Source: Extensimonas perlucida (GTDB taxonomy: Bacteria; Pseudomonadota; Gammaproteobacteria; Burkholderiales; Burkholderiaceae_C). Taken from it: a stretch of DNA of 64,000 nt. The stretch lies in the NCBI RefSeq assembly GCF_007655255.1, contig NZ_VMYE01000016.1, positions 1 to 64,000 of the forward strand, written 5' to 3'. The first letter of the stretch is position 1, and every line of letters starts with the position of its first letter. Shown here piece by piece: positions 10,697 through 24,302 of the stretch. The notes under the pieces were generated by a model. That model saw nothing but the letters and a program-made list of their open reading frames with translations, did not search any database and was not told where the DNA came from. The position numbers were made by a program, and so were the translations under genes.

Positions 10697-11683
10697 TTAC
10701 AGCAGATGCTTCACGCCGTCTTGCTCGGACAGCAATTCCGCCAGGGTGATGTTGATGCGCTCTTGCGAGAAGGCGTCGATCGCCAGCCCCTCGACCACCT
10801 TGTATTCACCGTTGGCACAGGTCACGGGGAAGCCGAACATCACGTCTTTTGGGATGCCGTACTGGCCATCCGAAGGAATGCCCATGGTCACCCACTTGCC
10901 GTTCGTGCCCAGTGCCCAGTCGCGCATGTGATCGATGGCCGCATTGGCTGCCGAAGCCGCCGAAGACAGGCCCCGCGCCTCGATGATGGCAGCGCCGCGC
11001 TTGCCCACGGTGGGCAGAAACACATTGGCGTTCCAATCCGGGTCATTGATCATCTGGGCGACGCTCTGCCCCTGGATGGTGGCAAAGCGGTAGTCCGCGT
11101 ACATGGTGGGCGAATGGTTGCCCCAGACGATCATTTTTTCGATCTCTGCGACCGGCTTGCCCGTCTTGGCGGCGATCTGGCTCAGGGCGCGGTTGTGGTC
11201 CAGGCGCAGCATGGCCGTGAAATTCTTGCGCGGCAGGTCGGGCGCGCTTTTCATGGCGATGTAGGCATTGGTGTTTGCGGGGTTGCCCACCACCAGCACC
11301 TTGACGTTGCGGCTCGCCACGGCATTGAGCGCCTTGCCCTGTTCGATGAAGATGGCGCCGTTCACGGCCAGCAATTCGGCACGCTCCATGCCGGGGCCGC
11401 GCGGCCGCGAGCCCACCAGCAGGGCGTAGTCGGCATCCTTGAAGGCCGTCATGGGGTTGCTGTGTGCCTCCATGCCCGCGAGCAGCGGGAAGGCACAGTC
11501 TTCGAGTTCCATCATCACGCCCTTGAGCGCTTTTTGCGGCCCTTCGACAGGCACCTCGAGCAGCTGCAGGATGACGGGCTGGTCCTTGCCCAGCATTTCG
11601 CCGGAGGCGATACGAAACAACAGGGCGTAGCCAATCTGGCCGGCCGCACCGGTGACAGCAACACGTACGGGCTTCTTGCTCAT
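10697..11683 (-). CDS. mdh: Malate dehydrogenase
   Basis: The 328-residue NAD-dependent enzyme interconverts malate and oxaloacetate. The Rossmann site [10 protein letters not shown] is near residue 11, substrate-binding arginines are in [10 protein letters not shown], and the catalytic histidine is in WGNHSPTMY. The length fits the proteobacterial MDH class of this sequence type. It is the first gene of the minus-strand TCA run (mdh, CoA ester lyase, secreted protein, acnB) and diverges from the GntR regulator across about 320 bases. Confidence 0.97.
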   Translation of the reverse strand: MSKKPVRVAVTGAAGQIGYALLFRIASGEMLGKDQPVILQLLEVPVEGPQKALKGVMMELEDCAFPLLAGMEAHSNPMTAFKDADYALLVGSRPRGPGMERAELLAVNGAIFIEQGKALNAVASRNVKVLVVGNPANTNAYIAMKSAPDLPRKNFTAMLRLDHNRALSQIAAKTGKPVAEIEKMIVWGNHSPTMYADYRFATIQGQSVAQMINDPDWNANVFLPTVGKRGAAIIEARGLSSAASAANAAIDHMRDWALGTNGKWVTMGIPSDGQYGIPKDVMFGFPVTCANGEYKVVEGLAIDAFSQERINITLAELLSEQDGVKHLL

Positions 11684-11907
11684 GGTGAAAACTCCAGGAA
11701 GTGAGGAAATAGGTCAGCGATTGCACGAGACCAGGCAGATCGCGCAGTTCCGTGGGACTTGCTCCCCCACGGGTTTTGCGCAGCGCATTCGTGGACGGTG
11801 CAATCGACGCAAGCACCAGCGCCCGCAATGAACAACCCGACGGGCCGCGCCCTGCACGCCATGCAAACAGAGCGAAAGTTTACCGCCGAACGCGACGCAC
11901 GGTCAAT

Positions 11908-11935
11908 TTGTCTTATGTCTTATATAAGATATGAT
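11908..11935 (+). promoter_or_regulatory. Predicted gntR promoter with a palindrome in the spacer
   Basis: A -35-like TTGTCT (11908-11913) and a -10-like TATGAT (11930-11935) are 16 bases apart. The spacer contains the perfect 12-base palindrome TCTTATATAAGA (11918-11929). A dimeric repressor bound there would block RNA polymerase, so self-control by the adjacent GntR protein is likely. The site lies in the mdh-gntR gap and could also act on mdh. Nothing else gene-like is seen in this 323-base gap. Confidence 0.6.
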
Positions 11936-12006
11936 TGCACGCAGGCGACCTGCTCAGAGGGTGCGCATGATCCCGCGCACCTGCCCGCCTTGTCCCACCT
12001 CCAGCC

Positions 12007-12789
12007 ATGTCTTCGTTGCCCCACTCTGCCGACACCTCTGCGACGGCTGCAACTGCAGCCGCTACGCCGGCGTTCAGCCCGCTGTACCAGCAGATCAAGG
12101 GGCTGATATTGCAAGGTCTGCAGCAGGGCGAGTGGAAACCGGGCGAAGCGATCCCGAGCGAGGTCGAGCTTGCTGCGCGCTTTCGCGTGAGCCAGGGCAC
12201 GGTGCGCAAGGCCATAGACGAACTCGCGGCCGAAAACCTCCTCGTCCGCCGCCAGGGCAAAGGCACCTTCGTTGCCACGCATGCGGAGCAGCAGGTGCAA
12301 TACCGCTTTTTGAAGCTGCGCCCCGACGTTGGCAACGCCCGCACCGAAGGCCCGGCACAGCGCACGATTCTGGACTGCCGCCGCACACGCGCCAGCGCCG
12401 AGGTAGCGCGCGCGTTGGCACTGCGCAGCGGCGACGCCGTCGTGCAGGCGCGGCGGATTCTCTCTTTCGGGGGCACGCCCACCATCCTGGAAGACATCTG
12501 GTTGCCCGGCCAGGCCTTCAAAGGCCTCACCGCGGAACATCTGGCCAGCTACCAGGGCCCGACCTACGCCATGCTGGAATTGGAATTCGGCGTGCGCATG
12601 GTGCGCGCAGAAGAAAAAATCCGCGCCGTGCTCCCTGATGCCGAGCAGGCCGAGCTGTTGCGGGTCACTACCGGTACGCCGCTCCTGAGCGTGGAACGCA
12701 TTTCCTACACCTACAACGACGTCCCCATGGAATTGCGCCGCGGCCTGTACCGCACCGACACGCACCACTATCACAATACCTTGATCTAA
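12007..12789 (+). CDS. GntR-family transcriptional regulator (HutC type, UTRA domain)
   Basis: The 260-residue regulator has an Ala/Thr-rich N-terminal tail of about 20 residues. A winged helix-turn-helix with PSEVELAARF and SQGTVRKAI follows (about 45-95), and then a C-terminal UTRA effector domain. It lies between the two arms of the TCA block and upstream of sdhC, so it plausibly senses a carboxylate or CoA metabolite and controls the sdh and mdh arms. The ligand cannot be read from the sequence. Confidence 0.92.
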   Translation: MSSLPHSADTSATAATAAATPAFSPLYQQIKGLILQGLQQGEWKPGEAIPSEVELAARFRVSQGTVRKAIDELAAENLLVRRQGKGTFVATHAEQQVQYRFLKLRPDVGNARTEGPAQRTILDCRRTRASAEVARALALRSGDAVVQARRILSFGGTPTILEDIWLPGQAFKGLTAEHLASYQGPTYAMLELEFGVRMVRAEEKIRAVLPDAEQAELLRVTTGTPLLSVERISYTYNDVPMELRRGLYRTDTHHYHNTLI

Positions 12790-12935
12790 AGCAGGCACCA
12801 CATGCTGCAGACACACCCGAGTGTGAGCATCAAATTTTGGCGCGCGGCAGGGCGTGGCAGTGGCCTTGCAATAGAATTTTGCGTTGTCTGCACCATTCCT
12901 CCCACAAAGCAACATCCTCGAAGAAAGCACCAGAC

Positions 12936-13370
12936 ATGACAGAAATCGCCAAAAAAAGGCCCGAATTCCGCAACATCAATGCACTTTCGGACCTGCCCTC
13001 CTACCGCCTTCCTGCCGCAGGCTGGGTTTCCATCCTGCACCGTGTCAGCGGCTTCCTCATGCTGTTGCTGCTGCCCTTCATTCTCTGGATGTTCGATACC
13101 TCCGTGTCGTCCGAGATTTCCTTCGAAAGATTCAAGGCGGCATTCCAAGGCGGCCTGGGATTTTTCCCGGGCTGGTTCATCAAGCTCGTGGCGCTGGCAT
13201 TGATTTGGGCCTATCTGCACCACTTTACCGCGGGCTTGCGCCATCTCTGGATGGACATCAGCCACGAGGCCGTGAGCAAAGAATTCGGCAAAACTTCCGC
13301 CGTTGTCACCCTGGTGATCACCATCGCCCTGACGCTGGTGCTCGGTGCCAAGCTGTTTGGCTTGTACTAA
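12936..13370 (+). CDS. sdhC: Succinate dehydrogenase cytochrome b556 subunit
   Basis: SdhC (144 residues) is one of two membrane anchors of complex II and helps bind haem b and ubiquinone. It has three hydrophobic segments and the quinone-site signature SILHRVSG near residue 30. The haem-ligand histidine lies in LHHFTAGLRHL. The upstream in-frame codons from 12837 lack family sequence; the start MTEIAKKRP at 12936 matches relatives. It is the first gene of sdhCDAB. Confidence 0.96.
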   Translation: MTEIAKKRPEFRNINALSDLPSYRLPAAGWVSILHRVSGFLMLLLLPFILWMFDTSVSSEISFERFKAAFQGGLGFFPGWFIKLVALALIWAYLHHFTAGLRHLWMDISHEAVSKEFGKTSAVVTLVITIALTLVLGAKLFGLY

Positions 13371-13409
13371 GCCATCCCCACCGCTCCAGCAACAAGAAAG
13401 GAAACCCCC

Positions 13410-13775
13410 ATGCCCACCAATTACGGCTCCAAACGTACCGTCGTCGGCGCCCACTACGGCCTGCGCGACTGGCTCAGCCAGCGCGCAACGGCCGCGCTGA
13501 TGGCCTTGTTCACCATCATCGTGCTGGCCCAGTTGCTTTTGTCCCAAGGCCCGATCGGCTACGACCTGTGGGCTGGCATCTTTGCCCACCAGTGGATGAA
13601 GGTATTGACTTTTGCCGTCATCGTCGGCCTGGCCTGGCACGCCTGGGTTGGCGTGCGCGACATTTTCATGGATTACATCAAGCCCGTTGGCGTGCGCTTG
13701 GTGTTGCAGGTTCTTGCCATCGTCTGGCTGGTCGGTTGTGCCGGCTGGGGCATGCAGATTCTGTGGCGTCTTTGA
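13410..13775 (+). CDS. sdhD: Succinate dehydrogenase membrane anchor subunit
   Basis: SdhD (121 residues) is the second membrane anchor of complex II. It has three membrane helices and the conserved WHAWVGVRDIFMDY segment, which holds a haem-proximal histidine and the quinone-site aspartate and tyrosine. It lies 39 bases after sdhC and 22 before sdhA. An AAGGAAA ribosome site precedes the ATG. Confidence 0.95.
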   Translation: MPTNYGSKRTVVGAHYGLRDWLSQRATAALMALFTIIVLAQLLLSQGPIGYDLWAGIFAHQWMKVLTFAVIVGLAWHAWVGVRDIFMDYIKPVGVRLVLQVLAIVWLVGCAGWGMQILWRL

Positions 13776-13797
13776 TTTCCGCGACTGAAGGCTAACA

Positions 13798-15606
13798 ATG
13801 AGCTATACCAACGCTACCATCTCCAAGCGCAAATTTGACGTTGTCATCATCGGTGCCGGCGGCTCCGGCATGCGCGCCGCACTCGAACTCTCCCGCGCGG
13901 GGCTCAACGTGGCTTCGCTCTCCAAAGTTTTCCCCACGCGCAGCCACACCGTGGCCGCCCAGGGTGGCGTGTCGGCCTCGCTCGGCAACATGAGCGAGGA
14001 CAACTGGCACTACCATTTCTACGACACCGTCAAGGGCTCCGACTGGCTCGGCGACCAGGACGCGATCGAATTCATGTGCCGCGAAGCGCCCAACGTGGTG
14101 ATCGAGCTAGAACACTTCGGCATGCCGTTCGACCGCAACCCCGACGGCACCATCTACCAGCGCCCCTTTGGCGGCCACACGGCCAACTACGGCGAAAAGC
14201 CCGTGCAGCGCGCCTGCGCCGCCGCCGATCGCACCGGCCATGCCATGCTGCACACGCTGTACCAACAAAACGTCAAGGCCAAAACCAATTTCTTCGTCGA
14301 GTGGATGGCGCTCGACCTGATCCGCGACGCCGACGGCGACGTGGTGGGCGTGACCGCACTCGAAATGGAAACGGGCGACCTGTACGTCCTCGAGGCCAAG
14401 ACCGTACTGCTGGCCACGGGGGGGGCCGGGCGTATTTTTGCGGCCTCGACCAATGCCTTCATCAACACCGGCGACGGTCTGGGCATGGCGGCGCGCGCCG
14501 GCATCCCGCTGCAAGACATGGAATTCTGGCAATTCCACCCCACCGGCGTTGCCGGTGCGGGCGTGCTCCTGACCGAAGGCTGCCGCGGTGAAGGCGCCAT
14601 TTTGCTCAACAGCAATGGCGAGCGTTTCATGGAGCGCTACGCCCCCACGCTCAAAGACCTGGCCCCGCGCGACTTCGTCTCGCGCTGCATGGATCAGGAA
14701 ATCAAGGAAGGCCGCGGCTGCGGCCCCAATAAGGACTACGTGCTGCTCAAACTCGACCACCTCGGGGCCGAGACCATCCACAAGCGCCTGCCCTCGGTGT
14801 ACGAGATTGGCATCAACTTCGCCAACGTGGACATCACCAAAGAGCCCATTCCCGTGGTGCCCACCATCCACTATCAAATGGGCGGCATCCCCACCAATAT
14901 CCACGGCCAGGTCGTCACGCAAGCCAATGGCGTACACAACGCCGTCGTGAACGGCCTGTATGCGGTGGGCGAATGTTCCTGCGTGAGTGTGCATGGCGCC
15001 AACCGTCTGGGCACCAATTCGCTGCTCGACCTGCTGGTCTTCGGCAAGTCTGCGGGCAGGCATATCGTCGAATTCGTTGCGCAGAACAAAGAACACAAGC
15101 CCCTGCCCAAAGATGCCGCGGAGCGCACGCTGGAGCGTCTGAACCAGCTCGAGAAATCCACCGATGGCATTTATGCGCAGGACTTGGCCAACGACATCCG
15201 CGCCGCCATGCAGCAGCATGCCGGGGTATTTCGCACGCAGGCGAGCATGGACGAAGGTGTGCAAAAAATCGCCGCCCTCCGTGCCAAGGTTGGCAGCGTC
15301 ACGCTCAAGGACAAGTCCAAGGTCTTCAACACCGCGCGGATCGAAGCGCTCGAGGTCGACAACCTGATCGAGGTCGCGCAAGCCACCATGGTGTCCGCCG
15401 CCGCCCGCAAGGAATGCCGCGGTGCCCATACCGTGGATGACTACGAGCACCCTGCAGACCACGCTGAATTCCCGCTGGGCCGCAACGACAAGGAATGGCT
15501 CAAGCACACGCTGTGGTACAGCGCAGGCAACCGGCTCGACTACAAGCCCGTGAACCTCAAGCCGCTCACGGTGGAAAGCATCCCCCCCAAAGTCCGGACG
15601 TTCTGA
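13798..15606 (+). CDS. sdhA: Succinate dehydrogenase flavoprotein subunit
   Basis: SdhA (602 residues) oxidises succinate to fumarate using covalently bound FAD. The dinucleotide site [10 protein letters not shown] is at about 17. The FAD-attaching histidine is in SHTVAAQGG, and the substrate region includes HPTGVAGAG. The catalytic arginine region and the C-terminal R-K-E-C-R-G-A-H stretch are present. Full length, third gene of the operon. Confidence 0.98.
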   Translation: MSYTNATISKRKFDVVIIGAGGSGMRAALELSRAGLNVASLSKVFPTRSHTVAAQGGVSASLGNMSEDNWHYHFYDTVKGSDWLGDQDAIEFMCREAPNVVIELEHFGMPFDRNPDGTIYQRPFGGHTANYGEKPVQRACAAADRTGHAMLHTLYQQNVKAKTNFFVEWMALDLIRDADGDVVGVTALEMETGDLYVLEAKTVLLATGGAGRIFAASTNAFINTGDGLGMAARAGIPLQDMEFWQFHPTGVAGAGVLLTEGCRGEGAILLNSNGERFMERYAPTLKDLAPRDFVSRCMDQEIKEGRGCGPNKDYVLLKLDHLGAETIHKRLPSVYEIGINFANVDITKEPIPVVPTIHYQMGGIPTNIHGQVVTQANGVHNAVVNGLYAVGECSCVSVHGANRLGTNSLLDLLVFGKSAGRHIVEFVAQNKEHKPLPKDAAERTLERLNQLEKSTDGIYAQDLANDIRAAMQQHAGVFRTQASMDEGVQKIAALRAKVGSVTLKDKSKVFNTARIEALEVDNLIEVAQATMVSAAARKECRGAHTVDDYEHPADHAEFPLGRNDKEWLKHTLWYSAGNRLDYKPVNLKPLTVESIPPKVRTF

Positions 15607-15632
15607 AGCGCCAGCCTCCCAAGAGAACAACC

Positions 15633-16337
15633 ATGCAAAAACGCACCTTCAAAATCTACCGCTACGACCCGGACCAGGACGCCAAGCCGTACATGCAGAC
15701 CATCGAGATCGAGCTCGATGGCCACGAGCGCATGCTGCTCGACGCCTTGCTCAAGCTCAAGGCGCAGGACCCCAGCCTATCGTTTCGTCGCTCCTGCCGC
15801 GAGGGCGTCTGCGGCTCGGACGCCATGAACATCAATGGCAAGAACGGCCTCGCATGCTTGACCAACATGAACTCGCTACAGGGCACCATCGTGCTCAAGC
15901 CCCTGCCTGGCTTGCCAGTGATTCGCGACCTGATCGTGGACATGACGCAGTTCTTCAAGCAATACCACTCGATCAAGCCCTACCTGGTCAACGAATCCCC
16001 CGCACCTGAAAAGGAGCGTCTGCAATCGCCCGAAGAGCGCGAGGAGCTCAACGGCCTGTACGAGTGCATCCTGTGCGCGAGCTGCTCCACGAGCTGCCCG
16101 AGCTTCTGGTGGAACCCCGACAAATTCGTCGGCCCGGCGGGCTTACTGCAGGCCTACCGCTTCATTGCCGACAGCCGCGACGAAGCCACGGGCGAGCGCC
16201 TGGACAACCTCGAAGATCCCTACCGTCTGTTCCGCTGCCACACCATCATGAACTGCGTGGACGTGTGCCCCAAGCACCTGAACCCCACACGCGCCATAGG
16301 CAAGATCAAGGAATTGATGGTGCGCCGCGCCATCTGA
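15633..16337 (+). CDS. sdhB: Succinate dehydrogenase iron-sulfur subunit
   Basis: SdhB (234 residues) carries electrons from FAD to quinone. The [2Fe-2S] ligands are in [10 protein letters not shown] and LACLT. The [4Fe-4S] and [3Fe-4S] ligands are in [12 protein letters not shown] and [12 protein letters not shown]. The start [10 protein letters not shown] at 15633 follows AAGAGAAC; the longer frame from 15495 overlaps sdhA and is not used. Its TGA overlaps the sdhE start (TGATG), so translation is probably coupled. Confidence 0.98.
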   Translation: MQKRTFKIYRYDPDQDAKPYMQTIEIELDGHERMLLDALLKLKAQDPSLSFRRSCREGVCGSDAMNINGKNGLACLTNMNSLQGTIVLKPLPGLPVIRDLIVDMTQFFKQYHSIKPYLVNESPAPEKERLQSPEEREELNGLYECILCASCSTSCPSFWWNPDKFVGPAGLLQAYRFIADSRDEATGERLDNLEDPYRLFRCHTIMNCVDVCPKHLNPTRAIGKIKELMVRRAI

Positions 16338-16675
16338 TGCTGCGGACTTCCATGGGCGAATCGTTTTCCGCTGCTGATGCGTTGCTGAACGAACGCGAAC
16401 TGAGCAAGCTGCACTGGCGTTGCCGGCGCGGCCTGCTCGAAAACGATTTGTTCATCTCCCGCTTCTTTGCCCGCTTCGAATCCGAACTGAGGCAATCCCA
16501 CGCCAGAGGTCTGCTCGCTCTGATGGACCTGGCCGACAACGACCTGCTGGACTTGCTGCTACGCCGCCGCGAGCCCGCTGAGACACTCGATACTCCCGAG
16601 GTTTGCACGGTTCTTGCGATGCTGCGCCAGGGCACAGCTGTTATTGTCCCAGGCACAGCAGACCAGACCCGGTGA
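16337..16675 (+). CDS. sdhE: FAD assembly factor SdhE
   Basis: SdhE promotes covalent FAD attachment to SdhA. The 112-residue product has the family signature RRGLLENDL near residue 33 and the acidic, helical remainder expected. The ATG shares one base with the sdhB stop. A second ATG five codons later (16352) would also fit. It lies between sdhB and gltA. Confidence 0.93.
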   Translation: MLRTSMGESFSAADALLNERELSKLHWRCRRGLLENDLFISRFFARFESELRQSHARGLLALMDLADNDLLDLLLRRREPAETLDTPEVCTVLAMLRQGTAVIVPGTADQTR

Positions 16676-16743
16676 CGTGCATTGGTCACGCCACGCGCTT
16701 GCCACCTTTTCAGCCCACTGCCCTACACCCCAAGGAAATGACC

Positions 16744-18051
16744 ATGAAACTAGCCGACTACAAAGCCACCCTGTCCTTCAGCAATGGCAGCCCCAACGTA
16801 GATTTGCCGGTCTATCAGGGCAGCATTGGCCCCGATGTCATCGACATCCGCAAGCTGTACGCGCAAACGGGCATGTTCACCTACGACCCGGGCTTCCTGT
16901 CCACGGCGTCGTGCCAGTCTGCCATCACCTATATCGACGGCGACAAGGGTGAACTGCTCTACCGTGGCTACCCTATCGAGCAACTGGCCACCCAGTGCGA
17001 CTATCTCGACACCTGCTACCTTTTGCTCAACGGCGAATTGCCCACCGAATCGCAGCGCGATCAGTTCCACAAACTCGTGATCAGCCACACCATGGTCAAC
17101 GAGCAGATGCAGTTCTTCCTGCGCGGCTTTCGCCGTGACGCGCACCCCATGGCCGTGCTCACTGGGCTGGTGGGCGCCATGTCGGCCTTCTACCATGACA
17201 GCACGGACATCAACAACCCCGAGCACCGCGCCATTTCCGCGATCCGCCTGATCGCGAAGATGCCCACCCTGGTCGCCATGGCCTACAAGTACGGCAAGGG
17301 TGAACCCTATATGTACCCGCGCAACGATCTGAGCTATGCGGGAAACTTCCTGCGCATGATGTTCGGCACGCCGTGCGAGGACTACCACGTCAACCCGGTG
17401 ATCGAACGCGCCATGGACCGGATTTTCATCTTGCACGCCGACCACGAGCAGAACGCCTCCACCTCCACCGTGCGCCTGTGCGGCTCTTCGGGCACGAATC
17501 CGTTTGCCGCCATTGCTGCGGGCGTGGCCTGCCTTTGGGGTCCTTCGCACGGCGGCGCCAACGAAGCCTGCCTGAACATGCTCGAAGAAATTCAGGCGAT
17601 GGGCGGCGTGGCCAAGGTCGGCGAGTTCATGGAGAAGGTCAAAGACAAGAACTCCGGCGTCAAGCTCATGGGCTTCGGGCACCGCGTTTACAAAAATTAC
17701 GACCCGCGCGCCAAACTCATGCAGGAAACCTGCAACGAAGTCTTGTCCGAACTTGGGCTGGAAAACGACCCGCTGTTCAAGCTGGCCAAGCAGCTCGAGA
17801 AGATCGCCCTCGAGGATGACTACTTCGTGCAGCGCAAGCTCTACCCGAACGTGGACTTCTACTCCGGCATCGTGCAACGCGCCATCGGCATCCCGGTCAA
17901 TCTGTTCACGGGGATCTTTGCGCTGGCCCGCACTGTCGGCTGGATCGCCCAGCTCAACGAGATGATCGGCGACCCAGAATACAAAATCGGCCGCCCGCGC
18001 CAGCTCTATACCGGCTCGCCGCGCCGCGACGTGACGGCAGCGGGCAAATAA
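16744..18051 (+). CDS. gltA: Citrate synthase (type II)
   Basis: This 435-residue enzyme condenses oxaloacetate and acetyl-CoA to citrate. Catalytic residues are visible as His in SHGGANEA, His in [13 protein letters not shown] and Asp in NVDFYSG. The start at 16744 is set by AAGGA at 16732-16736 with a 7-base spacer; the ATG at 16738 would be too close. It closes the plus-strand TCA arm and converges on the DUF1631 gene. Confidence 0.97.
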   Translation: MKLADYKATLSFSNGSPNVDLPVYQGSIGPDVIDIRKLYAQTGMFTYDPGFLSTASCQSAITYIDGDKGELLYRGYPIEQLATQCDYLDTCYLLLNGELPTESQRDQFHKLVISHTMVNEQMQFFLRGFRRDAHPMAVLTGLVGAMSAFYHDSTDINNPEHRAISAIRLIAKMPTLVAMAYKYGKGEPYMYPRNDLSYAGNFLRMMFGTPCEDYHVNPVIERAMDRIFILHADHEQNASTSTVRLCGSSGTNPFAAIAAGVACLWGPSHGGANEACLNMLEEIQAMGGVAKVGEFMEKVKDKNSGVKLMGFGHRVYKNYDPRAKLMQETCNEVLSELGLENDPLFKLAKQLEKIALEDDYFVQRKLYPNVDFYSGIVQRAIGIPVNLFTGIFALARTVGWIAQLNEMIGDPEYKIGRPRQLYTGSPRRDVTAAGK

Positions 18052-18062
18052 CAACGCTTCGG

Positions 18063-18118
18063 GGCGCGCGGCCCTGCCCGCGCGCCTTGTGGAAAGCACC
18101 TGCGCCGGTGGACTTTCC
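18063..18118. terminator. Two hairpins between convergent gltA and DUF1631 gene
   Basis: A 9-bp GC stem (18063-18071 with 18078-18086) is followed by a second stem (GGAAAG at 18091 with CTTTCC near 18118, inner CACC/GGTG). There is no T run, so factor-independent termination is uncertain. The position between convergent genes favours a terminator role. Confidence 0.35.
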
Positions 18119-18134
18119 TGCTACCTGAATCAAT

Positions 18135-20363
18135 CTATACGAGGCGCAGGTTTCCTTGCGCCAGCAGTTTGTCGCGCATGCGCAGCGTCATCGATTGGGT
18201 GCTTCCATCGGCGCCCGTGAAGAGGAACAGCGTGGCGTTCGGGCTGATCCAGGTCAGCTGGGTGCGCACCGTGCGTCCCTGGCTCACCAGTTCCACCCAG
18301 GTACCAAGCACGAATTCCGGCTGCCACTGAGCCTGCTCGACGCTGGCTGCCGCCCCTTGCTCTGGCCCCGGTGGAGAATCCATCGCCGGCTCCTGCGCAG
18401 CTTCGACCGCGGCGGTCTCCTGCGTTGCAGCAGCAGAGGGGTGTGCGGCAGGGACTGCAGGTGCAGCCAGCCCGGCCTGGTGCAGTTCGGTGAGCCGCTG
18501 CAAAAAGCTTTGCGCCTTGTCGCGTGGATACGCGATGCTCTCCAGACCCGTTTGCACTTGCGCCAGGATCTCTGGGACCACCCTGGCCAGCCGCTCGGCT
18601 TCGGCGCCTGCGCGCTCGGGCTGCGCACTCCATAGCAGCAGCGGCACCATTGCACGCAAAGCCTGCGGGTCGAGGCGCTGGGGCTGCGCTGTGCCAGCAC
18701 TGCCGTCCTCACTCTGATTTTCCATAGCAAGGGCCACCACATAGGCCCATGGGCCGGTCACGAAATCGGCGATGTCCACCGGCACCCGCGCCCAGTCCGG
18801 CAACTGACGAAAGTCGCATGCAATTTTTTCCGCCTGCATCGCGCGCCACAAGGCCTGCTCTTCAGCCTTTTGCTCGGTCTTGCGCTGCCGCTCCTGCACC
18901 TCCCAGGCGGCCTCCAGCGCCTTGAGCACCGTCTCGAATGGTGTGGCATCTTCGATGCGCGCTTCGCGCAGCTGACCCACGGCCTCGTCGAGCAGCCGCA
19001 TGAAGCGGCTGAATCCAGGCGCATCTTCGCTCTCGAATGCCAGGCTGCGGCGCGTGATTTCGTCGAGCAGGCGCCGCGCGGGGTGCATGCCGTCAATGAA
19101 AAACCGGCTGTCATGCTGCACCAACTGTTCGAGCGCCGGTGCAAATTCCTGCACGGCACGCAGCACGGGCTGCAGCAGGCGCCGATCTTTTGCGAGCTTC
19201 TTCAGCATGCGTCCCACCAGATCCGTCGCAGTGGACTGGGACGAACCCAGCCCCATGGTCGACTCAGCAACGGATGCAAGCTGCACCACCGGTGCAACCA
19301 GCGACGCATGCGAGCTCATGTGCGTGGACCCATGAGGCGAAGTCAGTTTTCCGACCAGACGTTCGAGCTGCGCGACGTCCTCCATGGCCTGCACCACAGC
19401 TTCGGGAGAAACGTGCTGGCCGGCCGATGGTGCCTGCGGGCCGCTTGCTCCTGCCACTCCGTAGGTGTAAGGGTCCAGTCCACTGGAAAGCATCTGGCGC
19501 AGCATGCCGACCGTGAGCAGCGCTTCCTCCGCCGCCGCACCGAATCCGTCGCCACCCAGCGAGGACGACCTAGTGGGCTGGCCTTGTTCACCTGGACTGC
19601 GGTACCAAGCCTGGGCATAGCCGCTACTTTGCTTTACCTCTGAAGCGGGAGCCCCCGAGGTGCGCGGCCCTTGTGCTTGCACCGACGCCGCCGCCAGAGC
19701 CCCCACCGGCACGCCCAGCATCGCATAGCCCACGGGCTCGACGCCATGCTCGCGCAGGCTTTGGGCAGCATGCCGGTATTCGTTCACCAGCAACGCTCCG
19801 AGAGCCACGGACATATGCTGCATCCACAGCTGCCGCACGGGTGCAGCAATGTCCGCATCGGTCATCACACATTGCAATGCGCGCACGTAATTTTCCGGAC
19901 GCAAGGGGTTGCGTTCGGCCTGCACGCTGCGCAGGCCCTGCGCGGAACTCACCAGGGCATTGAGGTCGGCCAGCACGGCGTCGGTGGCATACACAGCCCG
20001 TTGCTGGGCACGTGCGAGCTCGACCTGGCTTTGCATTTCGGCTTCGTCCAGAAGCGCAAGCTCGCCGAAGTCGAGGCCGGTATCCTCCACAGGCGAGGCA
20101 GACACCTTGGCCGGGCCTTGCGCGAAGACATCCAGCAGAGCAATCGGGTAGGCCTTGACCAGCGTAGCCCCGTGCTGATTCAAAAGGCGCAGTCCATCGC
20201 CGAGCAGCGTGCGCTGCTGGTAGTTTCGCTCCGATGCCTCTGCATTCGCCAATGCCCCGTGGGTGGCATCGACCAGTTGCCGCATGAGCGCTTCTCCCCT
20301 GCGCACTGCATCGACGACGCAGGCGCGGAAGACGACTCTCGCTTGTGCTGCACTGAGGGACAT
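18135..20363 (-). CDS. DUF1631 family protein
   Basis: This 742-residue protein matches the DUF1631 family by its NPLRPENYVRAL block near residue 143, the alpha-helical Gln/Glu-rich middle part and a C-terminal module (QLTWISPNATLFLF, then SMTLRMRDKL). That last module is beta-rich and resembles a PilZ-like or ligand-binding fold, which is inference. The start MSLSAAQARV at 20363 is chosen because the 91 upstream codons look like an Arg/Ser-rich shadow. Function is unknown. Some database entries call relatives thymidine phosphorylase, for which I see no support. Confidence 0.85.
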   Translation of the reverse strand: MSLSAAQARVVFRACVVDAVRRGEALMRQLVDATHGALANAEASERNYQQRTLLGDGLRLLNQHGATLVKAYPIALLDVFAQGPAKVSASPVEDTGLDFGELALLDEAEMQSQVELARAQQRAVYATDAVLADLNALVSSAQGLRSVQAERNPLRPENYVRALQCVMTDADIAAPVRQLWMQHMSVALGALLVNEYRHAAQSLREHGVEPVGYAMLGVPVGALAAASVQAQGPRTSGAPASEVKQSSGYAQAWYRSPGEQGQPTRSSSLGGDGFGAAAEEALLTVGMLRQMLSSGLDPYTYGVAGASGPQAPSAGQHVSPEAVVQAMEDVAQLERLVGKLTSPHGSTHMSSHASLVAPVVQLASVAESTMGLGSSQSTATDLVGRMLKKLAKDRRLLQPVLRAVQEFAPALEQLVQHDSRFFIDGMHPARRLLDEITRRSLAFESEDAPGFSRFMRLLDEAVGQLREARIEDATPFETVLKALEAAWEVQERQRKTEQKAEEQALWRAMQAEKIACDFRQLPDWARVPVDIADFVTGPWAYVVALAMENQSEDGSAGTAQPQRLDPQALRAMVPLLLWSAQPERAGAEAERLARVVPEILAQVQTGLESIAYPRDKAQSFLQRLTELHQAGLAAPAVPAAHPSAAATQETAAVEAAQEPAMDSPPGPEQGAAASVEQAQWQPEFVLGTWVELVSQGRTVRTQLTWISPNATLFLFTGADGSTQSMTLRMRDKLLAQGNLRLV

Positions 20364-20439
20364 GGCGGGGGAAGTCAAGCTCGCGCGGGCCCCGATGCTA
20401 CCGCGAAACAAGCCCGCTGTAAGAGACCCTGCTACGCTG

Positions 20440-22101
<1,662 letters not shown>

Positions 22102-22324
22102 GGGATGGGTCTGACTCGCTAAAAATAAACAGGCACGAAGGGCTGGAATTATCGGTGCATGCGACAATATGCCTCTTTGCAGGCTCCAGTACCCTGCAAT
22201 GTCTGCCCTATCTGAGGGCAAATTTCTCTCCATAAACCCCGCCGGTCTGCAACTGGCGCGACAGCAAATCAAGGCTGTCGCGGCGCACCGGTACCCAGCG
22301 CCCAGGACGGGCGCACATCGATCC

Positions 22325-24040
<1,716 letters not shown>

Positions 24041-24063
24041 TAAATTTCTAACGAAATCGGCTT

Positions 24064-24232
24064 CTAGCAGCCTGTCGGACTTTGGAATCATCGGCTGCGA
24101 ATGCGCCGCAGCGGCCCATTTTTTACCGTCTTCTTGCCCCATAGTCCCGCTATGGGGCGGCGAATCCGGCAAAAACTGGCCTCGCTGGGGCCCATTCTCG
24201 CTATCGACGCCCAAAGTCCGACAGGCTGCTAG
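24064..24232. repeat. Structured intergenic repeat with 22-bp perfect inverted ends
   Basis: The ends 24064-24085 and 24211-24232 are perfect reverse complements (left arm begins CTAGCAGCCTGTCGG). The centre holds a 9-bp hairpin GCCCCATAG/CTATGGGGC (24136-24158). No open reading frame is present. Size and form suggest a non-autonomous, MITE-like or REP-like element between rhlE and the hydrolase gene. A second element of the same plan lies at 60929-61089. Confidence 0.8.
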
Positions 24233-24267
24233 CGCTTTATTGACAAGCGCTAGCAGCTATTAAAAAC
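24225..24267. repeat. Copy A of the ~55-bp interspersed repeat, forms a hairpin
   Basis: A 13-bp perfect stem, GCTGCTAGCGCTT (24225-24237) with its complement at 24245-24257, has a 7-base loop. It carries the AGCGCTAGCAGCTAT core shared with the other copies. It overlaps the end of the preceding element and lies between convergent rhlE and hydrolase genes, where it could also stop transcription. Confidence 0.75.
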
Positions 24268-24302
24268 AAAGCAATCGCAGCCTGCCCGCGGACCTGTCGC
24301 GA

